Source: Metallyticus violacea
Taxonomy: Eukaryota; Arthropoda; Insecta; Mantodea; Metallyticidae
Reading direction: 5' to 3'
Length of the DNA: 64,000 nt
Assembly (NCBI GenBank): GCA_030762175.1
Contig: CM060831.1
Span: forward strand, 26,402,001-26,466,000
In this document: positions 24,061-35,445 of the stretch, one piece after another
Position numbering within the stretch: position 1 is the stretch's first letter
Layout of the letters: each line of letters starts with the position of its first letter
Notes under the pieces: model-generated
Told to the model about the DNA's origin: nothing
The model's input: only the letters and a program-made list of their open reading frames with translations
The model's database searches: none
Position numbers and translations under genes: made by a program

Positions 24061-24680
24061 TATGTATTAAACACACTTTATCAAAACAGTTTGTAAAAGA
24101 AAACATTGAAAAATACCTTTGCGATATTTGTTATCAGGAACCACTCTTGCCATTTATTTATAGTTTTAATTCTTATAACAAGTGCATGCATTATGTTCAT
24201 AATTATGTTCTTAGTTATACGAAGGTTCTTTTAGTAGTTACTGGTTTTATATTAAGGTAAACAAGTTCTATATTTATTTTTTTAAATTATTTTTTGACAT
24301 AGCCTGCTCGAAGTTCAACGCAGTTTCTCCTACGTTTCTCCAGGTTCGTCATTCCCTCATGAAAGTGGGTTTCTTTGAGGCCTTCAAAATATTTGTTTTC
24401 CTCCTTTATTGCCTCCTCATTTGAGTTTTGGAAAGAGATGGTAACGTGAGGAAGATCGTGTGAATAGAGTGGATGCAGAAGTATTTCAAATCATAGTTCG
24501 GTCATTTTGTCCTGAGCGATGCGTCTTAAGTGCACCATGCATTGTCATGGTGAAACAAGACCTTTTTGGCCATTCCGGACGTTTTTTGCTTCTTCACTCT
24601 CTCCTAAATTGATGCATAGTATTCTCCAGTAATGGTTTTATCCTTTTCCAAATAGTCAATCAAGAGAATTCCCTTGGCCC

Positions 24681-24685
<5 letters not shown>

Positions 24686-24711
<26 letters not shown>
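24686..24711. repeat. A26 run inside the mariner relic
   Basis: Twenty-six A on the plus strand (T on the coding strand). It sits just after the GKV position, where family members have a short T-run in the VFWD codons, so it looks like slippage expansion of a native run. Confidence 0.9.
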
Positions 24712-24716
<5 letters not shown>

Positions 24717-24763
24717 CCAGCGGATGGAACGCATTTTGTCTTTTCTGGAGATGGTTCGTCTCA

Positions 24764-24830
24764 TACGGTCTACGCTGATAACCTCAGATGTTAAAGAGCG
24801 TCCGTAAATAATCCAAGTCGTACGGTCTAC
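24764..24830 (+). mobile_element. Extremely 5'-truncated SINE-A with 10-bp target duplication
   Basis: Only 47 bp of SINE-A tail (CAGATGTTAAAGAGCGTCCG, then TAAATAATCCAA; 24774-24820) is present, between perfect TACGGTCTAC repeats at 24764-24773 and 24821-24830. It lies in the mariner relic and shows that even a tail-only fragment was inserted by target-primed reverse transcription. Confidence 0.88.
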
Positions 24831-25693
24831 TGTTTAGACTGTTGTTTCGTTTCTGGTGAATCCGCGTTTCGTTCAGTAACAAAACGCCGTTAAAATCTGT
24901 TGAATTCTTCTTAAACATTTCCAGATAATCGGCCAATGCTCGCATGCGATTTCTCTTTTGTTCCGCCGCAATTTATTACGTGTAATTCATTATGCAAAAT
25001 AAAATGACCACTTTCAGTTGAGAGGCTCATGGCCTTTGATAACTCGTGCATTTTCATTTATCTGTCAGCCAAAACAATACCATGGATTTTACTGATGATT
25101 TCTGTCCTCACAGCTGATTTTAGTGCTCCAGGACGTGGTGCACCTTCGATGTTTTTCTACCACTAATTTACCCAAAGTCGGAACGGTTTCCAAGAAGGAT
25201 AAACGGATTGAATCACACCACAATTTCCAATCGAATACATTTTTCATCCTAACTCCAAACGGTTATGTTTAAAAAACTGCAAAAAAACTGAAAAAAAAAA
25301 AAATAATTAAAATCAGAATGACTTTGACCATAGAATATTGATATATAGAAAGCAACCCTTGCGCAGCTGTTGTTTTTCATTACTATGCGAGTCAAGTTAA
25401 TTATCAAACCATCCTTGTATCAAGATAATCGTTATTGATACTACGACCGAATTGTCCTATTCAGAAACTACCCTTCGTTTGGCATCTTAGTTTATTTGTT
25501 ACAGCTTCGTCTTATTCTACGAGGTTAAGGCAGAAAGTAAGTTTTCTTATCTTTTGTACGTGAAGGACCAAAGATAGGTAAAATAAAGCTCACTGTTATA
25601 TTTCAATACCACTTCTTTATTTTTCCACATAATCACAAAAATTATTAAAGCTGTATGCCACCTGGGTACACTAGCAGTTACACGGGTAGCAGC

Positions 25694-25985
25694 GTCGGTC
25701 CTGGTGGTGTAGTGTTAACCATATTTGCCTCGTAGACCCCAGATCGTGGGTTCGATCCCGGCTAGAGTCGATGGATTTTTTTCGGACGTAAAAATGCTAA
25801 GTATGGCTTCCTTCCGAAGGGAAGTAAAGCCGTGGATCCCGTGTCGTACATTTACGGCACGTAAAAGAACCTCAAGCCTGAAAAAAGAGACCTCTGAGCA
25901 AAATTTGTCGGCTGTTTCACGCTCTGATTTGAATGGGACGCTGAGACCTGAGATGTTAAAGGGCTTCCGTAAATAAACTAAATCA
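25694..25985 (+). mobile_element. SINE-A, full length, plus strand
   Basis: The head GTCGGTCCTGGTGGTGTAGT has its B box at GGTTCGATCCCGGC. The body contains GTAAAGCCGTGGATCCCGTG, and the tail is TGAGATGTTAAAGGGCTTCC then GTAAATAAACTAAATC. The tail hairpin is damaged (GGGCTTCC for AGCGTCC). No clean target duplication was seen. Confidence 0.92.
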
Positions 25986-28564
25986 AACTGGTTGCAGCAA
26001 ATTGCGTGCTTTCACTTTGGTGTAACAAAATGCGAAAACTTACTTTTTGACTCCCCTCCTATCAATGTTAAGATTTCTTTTCTTTGTTTACAATTAACTT
26101 TTAACTTTCGTTATATAACCATTTGCAATTTTCATAAAGAATTTTTTCTTTTCTTTACAGGTGCGTATGGATCGCTTGTGATTATGGCTCTGTGGTAAGT
26201 TAACTATATTCTCTGCTAGCTGGATTACGCAGTCAGTTAGATTGATTGAACATTCAAAGTAGAACTATCATTTTTCGTTTGCCAAACATAACGCAATTAG
26301 GAAAGGGGTTAGCTTGTCCAAATTTTAAGGTAGCCTATATTTTTCGCCTAACATCGCCGTGTAACAATTCGTGATTTCTTCGCGGCGTATTCGATTACCG
26401 ATTGGATGAATTTCCTGTTAGAGGTTTATTTCAAGGATTTTCCCTCAGTTCTTAAAGTGATTGCCTGGAAAACTTTTGACTACAAAGTCCCCTGAACTCA
26501 TTAGATCTAATACCTTTATATCATCCCACGACATCATCCTTGGGATAATGTCTTCCACGTATCCCGACTTCAGAAGTCGGATACACTATCGCCAGGTTTT
26601 GTACTCATACAAAATGCCTCTTAGACGAGTTCAAAAGGTTTAGGATTGTATAAGAAAAATAACGCATAGATACATACATTTTACTTTAAGCCGCACACAC
26701 ATCTCAACATTTCTGACTTCTGTCCTTAAAATCTAGTAAAAGAGATCACAGTATACGTTATTGCATTTGAAAGGCTACGGTTATATAGGGGTGGCGTTGT
26801 CACTAGTCACCTGTGACCTCTAATACCCGGGACATGGAACACATGATTAAGTATTTACTTACTTCACAAGAAACTATTAACTGTCATCTGCTAAACATTT
26901 TAGCACTGGTCGTGAAACTGTGCAATATTCGCTGTAGTTCACCTTGATCCATCTCTCTCAAATACTTTAACGACCATGATAGCTTAACACCCTCATCTTA
27001 CTAGAGCTCTCTCAGAATAAGTTTTCACTTGGTATTGTTCAGTGAGGAAATAAGAGTACCCTGCTCCTGCGCACAAAGCATGGTTATATTTCTTGCTAGA
27101 GCAACAAAATCAAACAATTAGCAACAAGTGACTGTTTGTATGTCATCACATGTTCATGTAATTAGTAATATGCACACAAAATGTTCATTAGGATGCAATA
27201 AGCCATTTAGTTTATATGCTGTTTCGGCGATTCCGTAATAGCAGGTACTGGAGAAGTTTGGCTGCGTGATTTAGGCTAAGTGCAGAGATATCGTGCGTTA
27301 GCTCTATCAGTTTAACATGCGCTCTATTGCGACCCTATGTCGAAGCTTGGAAGCAAGCAGGTAAAGACTCTGGTGCAAAAACGAGGACTCAAAACCTGAG
27401 AGACTACGAAGTAAAAATTCATTGATAATAATTAGTATGGGAATGCAATTTCGCGCTTTATTTTTTTCCTGTCTTTTAATGTTTTTCACTCTCTGCTTTC
27501 CTGAATTCCTCCTTGGAATGGTAAGTCTTAAGATAAAAGGCAGAGCGTGTGAAATAATATTGCCAGTTCTGAGGTATAAGATATTAAAACGAATATCCGC
27601 AAGTTAGCAAAGGGGAATTACGGTGATTTATGCTTCGTTTCATCAACAATCCAAAAGCGTTTGGAAAATAAATATTGAAAACTCCAGTGTTTACTTGTTT
27701 ATATTTAATTTGTTCTTCTTACTCATTTAATAATTTGTTACGGAATCATTGAACTTTATGCCCATAAAAGGCATCTACTTGGATTGCTCTCAATTTTTAG
27801 GATGATTGTAAATTATTCATGAAAAATCAACCTACTTTTCTCATTGTATAAAATGTTGTGTTTTCATAATTCAGAATGAATAAGTTCCATTTTAAATCCA
27901 GTTGAAAAATGTAAACTACTTCAGCTATATGCTCAAAAATTTAGATAAAAGTAAAGAGAAGTATTAAAGGACGGGGAGGAGGTAAAAGAATATTTTTATT
28001 TTGTACTATTATAATATTTGGAATTTTCTGTTTATTTTATATGATTTTCATATGAGTTCCTTGGTTATAGGTCTTTCAATAAATGTTTAATTATATCATT
28101 GCAGAAGCCTCTTTTTATAGTGTTGGAAGGTTTAGGCTTGTGTTTCCCTTAAAAAAAAAAAAACCATAAGATGCTGGTAATGGGGAAATGGAAAAAAGCA
28201 AACAATAGAAAATAATTTATAATTTTCTTCATAGTCGTGGTATAGTAATAAATATAGATCAGAAAATTTCAATTATGTGCATCTGTATGCTGTAAAAGTT
28301 TCGTTTCATTAACTTTAACAGTCCTTGAGAAAATGGGAACTGAAGTTGGTAAATTTAACATTACAGGATAGGCCTTTCATACTCTCCTTAAAGCAAACGC
28401 AGATATTTTAATTTTTTTTTATTTATTTTTAAAAATAAGTGACATTTTTCTCAATGACTGGTGTTATCATTGTCTAGTTGTAATATATTTTAGGCCATAT
28501 AAAACGTTTATCTTTTTGTTACAAAATTAACAAATACGAAAATATCAGGCTTTCCGCCTATGCA
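25986..28564. other. Unassigned interval with one candidate micro-exon
   Basis: Apart from the splice-flanked segment at 26161-26194, nothing is recognised. AT-rich, with an A-run at 28150-28162. Confidence 0.45.
26161..26194 (+). other. Candidate 34-nt internal exon (host gene), low confidence
   Basis: TTTTTTCTTTTCTTTACAG ends at 26160, a strong 3' splice site with a long pyrimidine tract. GTAAGT at 26195-26200 is a consensus 5' splice site. Between them 34 nt read AYGSLVIMAL in the open frame, hydrophobic and free of stops. Thirty-four is not a multiple of three, so an exon of this size would shift phase. No other exon of the same gene is visible nearby, which would fit very long introns. 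It could also be chance. Confidence 0.25.
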
Positions 28565-28850
28565 GTCGGTCCTGTTGGTGTATTGGCAACCATACTTGCC
28601 TCCTAAACCCAAGATTGCGGGTTCGATCCTAGCCAGGACCGATGGATTTTTTCGGGCGTAAAAATCCTAAATATGGCTTCCTTCGGAAGGGAAGTAAAGC
28701 CGTGGGTCTCCCGTGTCGTACATTTACGGCATGATAAAGAACCTCAAGCCTGAAAGAAGAGGCATCTGAACAAAATTTGTCGGCCGTTTCACGCCCTGAA
28801 TTGAATCGGACGCTGATGACCTGAGAGCGTCCATAAATAAACCAAATAAA
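28565..28850 (+). mobile_element. SINE-A, near full length, plus strand
   Basis: The head GTCGGTCCTGTTGGTGTATT carries a damaged A box, with B box GGTTCGATCC. The body is well preserved. The tail has lost ATGTTAAAG, leaving GATGACCTGAGAGCGTCC, which removes the hairpin loop. Confidence 0.9.
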
Positions 28851-29480
28851 ATTTTAAAAAATATTACGACTAACACTAATTTCTACAATATTCGCTACAA
28901 ATACTTCCTGAGTTTTCAAAGAAGCATTCATGAAACATTGTGCTTTGGATGTTGAAGAGTGTATGACCATGGTCACTTCCAAACAAAAGCACAGCTGATG
29001 CTCAATTTTCACCAGAAAACCATGCTGCCCAAGTTATTGATCACGAATTACCGCTCGCGCTGTTTCAGTAAACTGCTGGTTCCCCTCGACACTTGTGATT
29101 CACCCTTCGCAGTCCTTTGTGTTGTTGCTCGCAGGCCCTCGCAAGCAACTCCTCAAATCAATATTTTGTTGACAAGCGTTTTGTCAAGCATCACAACGCA
29201 GCGCATGCGTGACGTGCGCATTACTTTGGGAAATGATAGATGGTGCTGTCAACCTTATCTTGCTGAAATCTTAAAGTATGAAAATCAATGAGAACGTTCC
29301 TCATTAAAGCGCGCTGCTTCTGCCAATTCGGTGCTTTTCAACCGGTAACAGATAACCCCGGAGTGCAAGAAGCTCCCCGTTGTAGGAATACTTGTTTCTT
29401 CCATAACAGGATGACAACGATTATAGTTCTGAAAACTTAAAATATAATCTGCTTTTTTAGTTATCATAACAAGTTTTCGA
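28851..29480. other. Unassigned interval
   Basis: The open frame 28959-29291 is unrecognised. Nothing else was seen. Confidence 0.4.
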
Positions 29481-29489
29481 TAAATAAAT

Positions 29490-30000
29490 GCATTATAGAC
29501 ACACAGCAGGAACTGGTAAACAAAGCGAATTCCTCAAGTCGAATTTGTGAAGGTTATTACAGAGCTCACAGGAGGTGAAGGGAGAAAGCAGTAACTCGTT
29601 GTCTACTACCACGAAATAATTATAAATTGGTTCCGCTAGAAAACTTTTTCATTGTTTTATTTAAACGGTATATACAGAGTTACGCTGCGAAAAAACAAAT
29701 ATTGGTGCCACTAAAGCGATTTTTAAAATTTCGGTTTCAAGTAAACCCCCTTCCTAACAGCCTTATTCGCTGATTTGAAGAAAAGATTTATAATATTTAT
29801 TTAAATGCCATATACCGAGTTTCGCTGAGTAAAAATAAAAAGTAGGGCAGCTAGAGCGATATTTAAATTTTCACTTTAGGTTAACCTCCACTCCTAATGG
29901 TCCAGTTTTGCTGGTTAACGAACTCGATGATCGCTTGTAATTTGATTGTTATATGCCGATTTTCGTTGAGAGAAAATAAAAGTTGCGGCCACTAGAGCTT
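29490..30000 (-). repeat. Unclassified element with ~140-bp internal repeats, copy 1
   Basis: On the minus strand three diverged units begin at GCTCTAGTGGCC (29998), GCTCTAGCTGCC (29857) and GCTTTAGTGGCACC (29717), spaced 140-141 bp, with a further partial unit ending near 29633. Shared segments include GCGAAACTCGGTATAT and AACCTAAAGTGAAAATTTAA. A non-repeated part follows to about 29490 (AATAACCTTCACAAATTCGA). The same order of units and flank occurs in copy 2 at 56790-57370 on the plus strand. No coding capacity is clear. Confidence 0.75.
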
Positions 30001-30189
30001 TAACATAAACACACGTATCGGGTATGAACCCCCAGCATATTTATCCTTCCTCAATCTTCGGGGCATAGATGAAGTCAGATTTCTACAGTAGTGTGGACGA
30101 GAAGTTACAACATCCCAGAATTCTTGAATTTGGACCCGTAAGCCATCTTTTGTTCACCGCAGGGAATTAATATTATATTACAATATTCA

Positions 30190-30357
30190 TTATGACAATG
30201 CTTTCTCGACCCATTCGAAAAAGTTTGGCCCATTCTTTTACGGTAGAAAATGAGGGGGTGCTTCCCCATATACATCGTCTAATCGCTGTTTAATTTCATT
30301 TGGAGTAAGTCCTTCTTTTGTGAAGAACTTAATAACAGCGCTCGATACTCCATTTTG
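30190..30357 (-). pseudogene. Mariner transposase N-terminal fragment
   Basis: The minus strand reads a degraded MEYRA start, then VIKFFTKEGLTPNEIKQRLD and DVYGEA, then in a shifted frame SFSTVKEWAKLFRMGRESI. This is the N-terminal helix-turn-helix of mariner transposases of the type seen next to SETMAR-like genes in insects. The rest is not recognised to the left; copy 1 of the ~140-bp-repeat element lies there instead. Confidence 0.7.
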
Positions 30358-30539
30358 AATATATCATAATTTTCAACATATAACCTTCTTTATGCAACTA
30401 TATCTTGAACAACGAATTGAATAACTGAACACTATATCTGAACAACTGAACTAAACGGAAGTTACAGCTGCAATTATTTACTTAACAGATAGTTATTTTA
30501 TGAAGGCGACAGACAATCTTATCGGTGAGGCCGGAAACT

Positions 30540-31255
30540 TATGGACCTACCCTCGTACTTGAAATCCCTTGTTGTTGGCCATCTAGGCCTTTTTTCTTTT
30601 CTTTTCTTCCCCCCCCCCCCCCAAGTGTTCCCTGGTCGCTTAGGCGAATGTTGGGATGGATATTTCCCAAATTGTCGGTGGCTTGCACTTTGGAACGATT
30701 TCTGCCCTTGCATCTGGCATGTAAGGACCCCTCTGATGGTCTCGGAACTCCTTGGAGGGGTAGTCTATCTGGAAACAAAGTTAAGGATTCTGTCTACGTT
30801 CGCACTTCACGTGTCGGTCCTGGTGGTGTAGTGGTAACCATACTTGCCTTCTAAACCCAAGATCGCGGTTTTATGCCCGGCCATGGTCGATGGATTTTTT
30901 TCGGGGCATAAAATCCTAAAAGTGGCTTCCTTCGGAAGGGAAGTAAAGCCCTGGGTCCCGTGTCGTACATTTACGGCACGAAAAAGAACCTCAAGCCTGA
31001 AAGAAGAGGCCTCTGAGCAAAATTTGTCGGCCGTTTCACGCCCTGAATAGAGTGGGATGCTGATGACCTGAGATGTTAAACAGCGTCCGTAAATAAATCA
31101 AATTAACAAAAAAACACTTCACCGCTCGTGTGTTTTGGCCACCCGGTACCTTCCTCACCTCAGCCCTTCCGGAAGTGCCCCCAATGGAGGCGAAAGTACA
31201 AACGGCCAGCCCTTGAGCAAGTCTGAAGTAAATTTGTATCCTCGTGCGATCTTAT
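30540..31255 (+). mobile_element. SINE-C split by a full-length SINE-A
   Basis: A degraded head (TTGAAATCCCTTGTTGTTGG near 30561), a T/C-rich expansion at 30589-30622, the body (TCGGTGGCTTGCACTTTGG, TCTGCCCTTGCATCTGGC) to about 30802, then a SINE-A, then resumption at CCGCTCGTGTG and the family tail ACAAACGGCCAGCCCTTGAG near 31199-31218. The TSD around the SINE-A proves that it inserted into SINE-C. Confidence 0.82.
30803..31122 (+). mobile_element. SINE-A with 8-bp target duplication
   Basis: The insert (30811-31114) is bracketed by CACTTCAC at 30803-30810 and 31115-31122. The head GTCGGTCCTGGTGGTGTAGT and a GTGGTAACCATACTTGCC A box are intact, but the B box is damaged (GGTTTTATGCCC). The tail is GATGACCTGAGATGTTAAAC then AGCGTCCGTAAATAAATCAA. 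Confidence 0.92.
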
Positions 31256-31518
31256 CCAATCCAGTTAAATCCAACGATATTTATAACACGTTAAATAAAC
31301 CAACTCCAGTGGTGTTCAAACAGCGTCTTTTCTTCGAGTCTGTGGCAACAGCAATCGCTCATTATCACCAGTCCTATGAGGCTGTCTTAGTCAAAGAGAC
31401 CCCAATTCCAGCAACAGTAGAGGACAATATCATGAAGGAAATCAGCAACACGGACAGTGCGACGCGTCCAAAGCGTCTAGTGGTGGATGATGCAGCCGTC
31501 TCACTCGAACCAAAGTAA
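31256..31518 (+). other. Open segment downstream of SINE-C, unidentified
   Basis: An open frame that enters from the SINE-C tail continues for about 80 codons: NDIYNTLNKPTPVVFKQRLF, then SVATAIAHYHQSYEAVLVKE, then a stop after VSLEPK. Composition looks protein-like and stop-free, unlike the surroundings. I recognise no family. There is no start codon outside the SINE and no splice acceptor at the boundary. It may be a fragment of a transposon protein or of a host coding sequence. Confidence 0.25.
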
Positions 31519-32325
31519 CACGTTTACTACCCTTAACTTAAATTATGCATTATTGTTCGCAAAATGTAAACTTATAGGACTGTTGAATAGACGATTTCTT
31601 GACCTTGCCACAGTGTAATGTGTTCAATTTCTTTTAGTATACGCATTTCAGTAATTGGATTAAAGTTAGATGTTTTTGTAGATTTATAGAACAAACGTAT
31701 TTGTTTTTTGAAAGTATGTTGCAAGGAAGTTATTACCCAACACATGTTTGCGCTCTTTTTATAAGACTTACAACACACTTCACAATCAGTTTGTTTACTT
31801 CTCTATTGCATTACTCATCAGACATATTTATAATCTCCGCTTCTTACCGTACATATTAAGGTGTTGGCAAATACCTAGTTTCATGTGTGTTTTTGAGGGC
31901 TCTTTTTAGCAACGAAATCTTTTTTTTTTTTTAATCCTGTCTGCTATTGTTATTTAATACTTACTTGAACATTCAAATAGTTCAAAAGGAAAAAGTGCGA
32001 AAGTTATTGTATTGTTTACGTTTTGAGTTTGAAAATAAGAACCTAAATTGAAAATACCAGGTTTTATTTCATACATACGAAAAACAGACGATAGCACTCA
32101 AAATAGAATGTACAATGCACAGAACACGTAGAAGCTCAAGGGCAAAATAGATAATATTTGATTAGTGATTACATTTATTTCTGTAATGGCAAGACCGCCA
32201 TAACATACCAAGATACTTATTTGTTTGTAGGTTTTAGAACAGGTTGGCTTTGAATAAAATGAATAAAGAAAGGAAACAATTGTCTCTTGGATATATTGAG
32301 CTCAACAGAAAATTACAGTTAAACG

Positions 32326-32368
<43 letters not shown>

Positions 32369-32690
32369 GTTGTTGTTGTTGCTGCTGTTAGATAATTTAG
32401 CTTTAATATATTTTCAGAGGATGATTTACAATTAATTGTAGCATAATTGCATTTACTTAAACATGTTTTAATCGGTAGAGGGGATAAAAATTGTGGGTCT
32501 TCATTGGAAAATACCACATGCAGAGAAACTTTTGTTTAGGTTAAAATAGTAAATTCATTAATATACTGGGCCTTTTATGGTTTTATCGCTCGTTGCAGGC
32601 AGTTGGCGAATCGGCAATTAGAGCGGTAACTCCCGATAAAGCTGATGTACGGGGAATAGTCAATAAAGACTAAGCATTTTTTCTCATCAC
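31519..32690. other. Unassigned interval with (TTA)n repeat
   Basis: Contains (TTA)n followed by (TTG)n at 32327-32388. Nothing else recognised. Confidence 0.5.
32327..32388. repeat. (TTA)n/(TTG)n microsatellite
   Basis: About 14 TTA units, then TTG and GCT units. The poly-Leu or poly-Ile reading frames over it are artefacts. Confidence 0.95.
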
Positions 32691-32869
32691 TCAGTGGTCA
32701 TACGACAGCGAAACAATTTTTCACGAAAAGAACACATCTCATATTATTGGTGGAAAAAATTGGAAGTACGTACGCGCATGCGTCTTAGTACAGAATGCCA
32801 GCATAGAGCGAATGTGTGCTACTCAGCTCGCTTTGTGACCAGCAATACGCTACTCCGACATTTTGCTTC

Positions 32870-33666
32870 CGTCTGTAGAAATCCATTTTGGAAGCGTACA
32901 TGATGTTACAGCAAGTATATGGCGATGATGTCCTGCTACAATCTAGGAGGGTCGTGTTTCAACAATAAAGCAGGCGGTTTCAAGTGCTCCAATCACTGCA
33001 GTGAACGAAACCATGATTCATTGTCGTGAAAATCAACGAATTACTGACGATAAACTGGCAGACATGTTACAAATGCCCTATGCACTGCATTCTCCATTCT
33101 CCACGATCGCTTACACATGAGACGCATCCGTGCCAGATGGTGCGAGTGAACGTATGTCGGGAACTACAGCGTCTGGAGCATGACGAGACATACTTGAATT
33201 CCATCATTACAGGTGATATGACTTGACTTCAGTATTGCGATTCCGAAAGCAAGCAGGAGTGCTCTCGATTCTGGAAATCACCTGGTTTTCTGACAAGCTT
33301 GTAGGTCGGAAGAAAAGGTTATGGTGATTTCGTTCTTCGACTGGAATGGTTTATTAACATGAAGTAAACAACGATTAGTATGAAATATAAAAGACAGTTT
33401 TAAGCGCCCTGGCCAAACACATTCGATGAAAACGCCCTGATCTGCACTTCTCTATATGGCGCCTTCACCATGCCTTTTGCAACGTTGTTACTCAACATTT
33501 AGTCCTAAAAATCATACAATGTGTATCTCACACTCCATACAGCCCGGACGTAGCTTCGTGTGTCTTTTTTCTGTTCCTGTGTATCAAAAACGAGCTGCGG
33601 GGCCAGTGTTTTGGTTCATCAACGGCTATCGTGAAGAAGGCGGAGGCAGTTCTGAAGACAATGTCC

Positions 33667-33699
<33 letters not shown>

Positions 33700-33780
33700 C
33701 GACCACGCGTCTTCCAACGTTGGGACCAGGTGCATACAACTCAATGGGAAATACTTCGAAAAAGTCTATATCAATCTTGA
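32870..33780 (+). pseudogene. Mariner transposase relic
   Basis: Blocks in order: MMLQQVYGDDVL (about 32900), ENQRITDDKLADMLQMPYAL (about 33035-33090), VCRELQRLEHDETYLNSIIT (about 33155-33210), a broken GDETW site reading GDMT (the first catalytic Asp is kept, the next residues altered), KSPG, VVFFDWNG-like FRSSTGMV, NTFDENALICTSL, HTPYSPD-like HTART (third region degraded) and VLKTMSKK-like RQCPKK running into a 28-nt A-run, then FQRWDQVHTTQWEI near 33715. Frameshifts throughout. No terminal repeats identified. Confidence 0.75.
33667..33694. repeat. A28 run inside the mariner relic
   Basis: Twenty-eight A. It sits exactly where the transposase has Lys codons (MSKKD), so it looks like slippage expansion of a native A-run. 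Confidence 0.9.
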
Positions 33781-34660
33781 CCCTGCCTTCTGTACTTAGT
33801 AAGCAAAAAAATTATTCTCTCTGTACTGGATAGCCCTTGTAATATCTGCGTAACTGGTTCAAAATTTCGCAATTACAATTACAAAGCGTGTACCTTATGA
33901 TAGGAGATATTAGAAATGTTATCCTGCTATATCCATATATTTCTGACAGCTGTTTAGAAAACTGTTATTCTCTGAGATAATTCAGTTGGAACTAAGCAGT
34001 TGTTTACACGGTAGAGAAAATATTATGTTAGATGTATTAAAGGTTTTGAAAAATACCCCTCATCTAAAACACATTTTATATAAATAGGCATTCTTACAGT
34101 TAGTAGTTATGTTCCCTGCTGTATGTAAAAGAAATGTTAAATACCCCGAGCCTTATAATTAGCTTTCATACACATGATATCAGGATTAAAAATACATAAT
34201 CCTACTACCCAAAATCTGTATATATAGTGGAGTGTTATAAAACTTTTATAACTTTGAGTATTATAAAATGTTATTTCAAGATTGAGTGACTAGTCGAAAT
34301 ATCTATATTAAAAAAAAAAAGGTATGTATTGAAACTGTCCTTATGGCCCACCCCCACTGAAATATAATTATAATGTATATTTATGTAAGTCCGTAATCTT
34401 ATTTTGGCATTGAAATGAGCAATATAAATATTATGTATATGGTGTTATAAGCGCACAAGCTTTAACTTCGATGTAAGAATTGTACAAAAATGAAAGTCTA
34501 ATGTTTTCCGTTGCAGTAGCTTGAAAAGTCAACAGGGTAATAAAACCATACAATGGAAGAGGATCGCGTGAGTAAGGCACATTTTCTTTTCTTAAAGAAA
34601 ACTGAATACTTTTAAACTGTTTGGGGCTTTGATCCCGACTTGCTGGCCTACTGATAGCCG
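33781..34660. other. Unassigned AT-rich interval
   Basis: Nothing recognised; A-run at 34310-34320. Confidence 0.45.
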
Positions 34661-34850
34661 TTTAAACCAGCCAATGTTGACAAAATGTTTTAAAAAATTA
34701 AAAAAATAGCGAATGGCAGGTGTAGTAGGTAAACTTGAACCAGCCAATGGAGAATGTATGTTTGACCCTTTAAATATAGGCGCGAAGATTGCGCGTGCCT
34801 GTGTAACCCCGTCGCATCGTTAAAATCAATGATCACTTGATTCGAATTTA

Positions 34851-34895
34851 ATATATAAGCGAACGTTTGCTTGGCTGGGGCATCCATCAAGTCAG
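34851..34895 (+). promoter_or_regulatory. Arthropod-type core promoter candidate
   Basis: TATATAAGCG begins at about 34853, and TCAGTT, matching the arthropod initiator, begins 37-40 nt further on. Spacing is close to that expected for TATA plus initiator. It fits the LTR-like region around it. Confidence 0.35.
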
Positions 34896-35040
34896 TTTTC
34901 AGTTTAATTCGTTCGACGCAGAAGCAGTTCAGAGTACTATACGCCCCGAGACTCATTCCTCAGTTTTAGGTTTTACATGTGGCAAGATTTCCGCAGTTCG
35001 CAGCATTCATTATAAGTTCGATTTTCAGTTTTACGCCCCG

Positions 35041-35098
35041 CGGCACTCATCTGTAAGTTTCACACGCGGCACTCATCTGTAAGTTTCACACGCGGCAA
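35041..35098. repeat. 26-bp direct tandem repeat, two copies plus
   Basis: CGGCACTCATCTGTAAGTTT, then CACACG, occurs twice in a row, followed by a partial third CGGCA. Confidence 0.9.
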
Positions 35099-35445
35099 CT
35101 AAATGTATATTCAACGTAGCTAAGTCTATCATACACAAAACACCAAAGCACGCTAAAGAATTTGGACATAATAACATATCAAAATATATTATTACGTCAC
35201 ATCGCGTGCTTATTTCCACTATAGAAACCCTCTCCAAATCCCATTGAGTACCAATCAACAAAATAGCAGAATATACCCTGAGAAATTGTTGTCATCAAAA
35301 CGTGAGCAACAACACCGAAGCGACCTATATCAGTCTACAAAATTGGCATCACAACGTGAAATCACACGACGTCAGCAACAATTCGCTTCAAGATTGCTGC
35401 CCAATCTGGGACACGTAGCCGGAACCGACTAACCCGCTTCAAAAT

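Larger units (their letters stand above)
24290..25270 (-). pseudogene. Mariner transposase relic, reverse strand
   Basis: From right to left on the minus strand: EGAPRPGALKSAVRTEIISK and IHGIVLADR (N-terminal linker, about 25140-25060), MSLSTESGHFILHNEL (second helix-turn-helix, about 25030-24985), VLLLNETRIHQKRN in shifted frame (first catalytic region, about 24890), KMRSIRWKG (near 24730), GNSLDYLEKDKTITGEYYAS (about 24670-24610), KKVLFHHDNA (second Asp, about 24560), a broken HPLYSHDLPH (third Asp region, about 24470), and the C-terminal YFEGLKETHFHEGMTNLEKR ending at VKK. A 26-nt A-run and a short SINE-A piece interrupt it. Terminal repeats were not identified. Confidence 0.8.
34675..35445 (+). 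mobile_element. Possible LTR or solo-LTR region
   Basis: It begins TGTTGACAAAATG and ends ...CCGCTTCA just before AAATTTGGCGACAAACGTGG, which resembles the TGGCGAC-type primer binding site that follows some LTRs. Inside are a TATA box with a spaced initiator and a short tandem repeat. No second LTR, gag or pol was found, so this is an inference from layout only. Confidence 0.3.

Noticed and set aside
25725..25976. Recurring frames reading KILSMASFGREVKPWVPCRTF in several places
   Set aside because: They are translations of SINE-A bodies on either strand, not a gene family.
33456..33833. 125-codon plus-strand frame
   Set aside because: It reads out of frame through a mariner relic and across the A28 run.
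35041..35098. Tandem 26-bp repeat considered as CRISPR-like
   Set aside because: Units are adjacent with no spacers, and the surroundings are eukaryotic.
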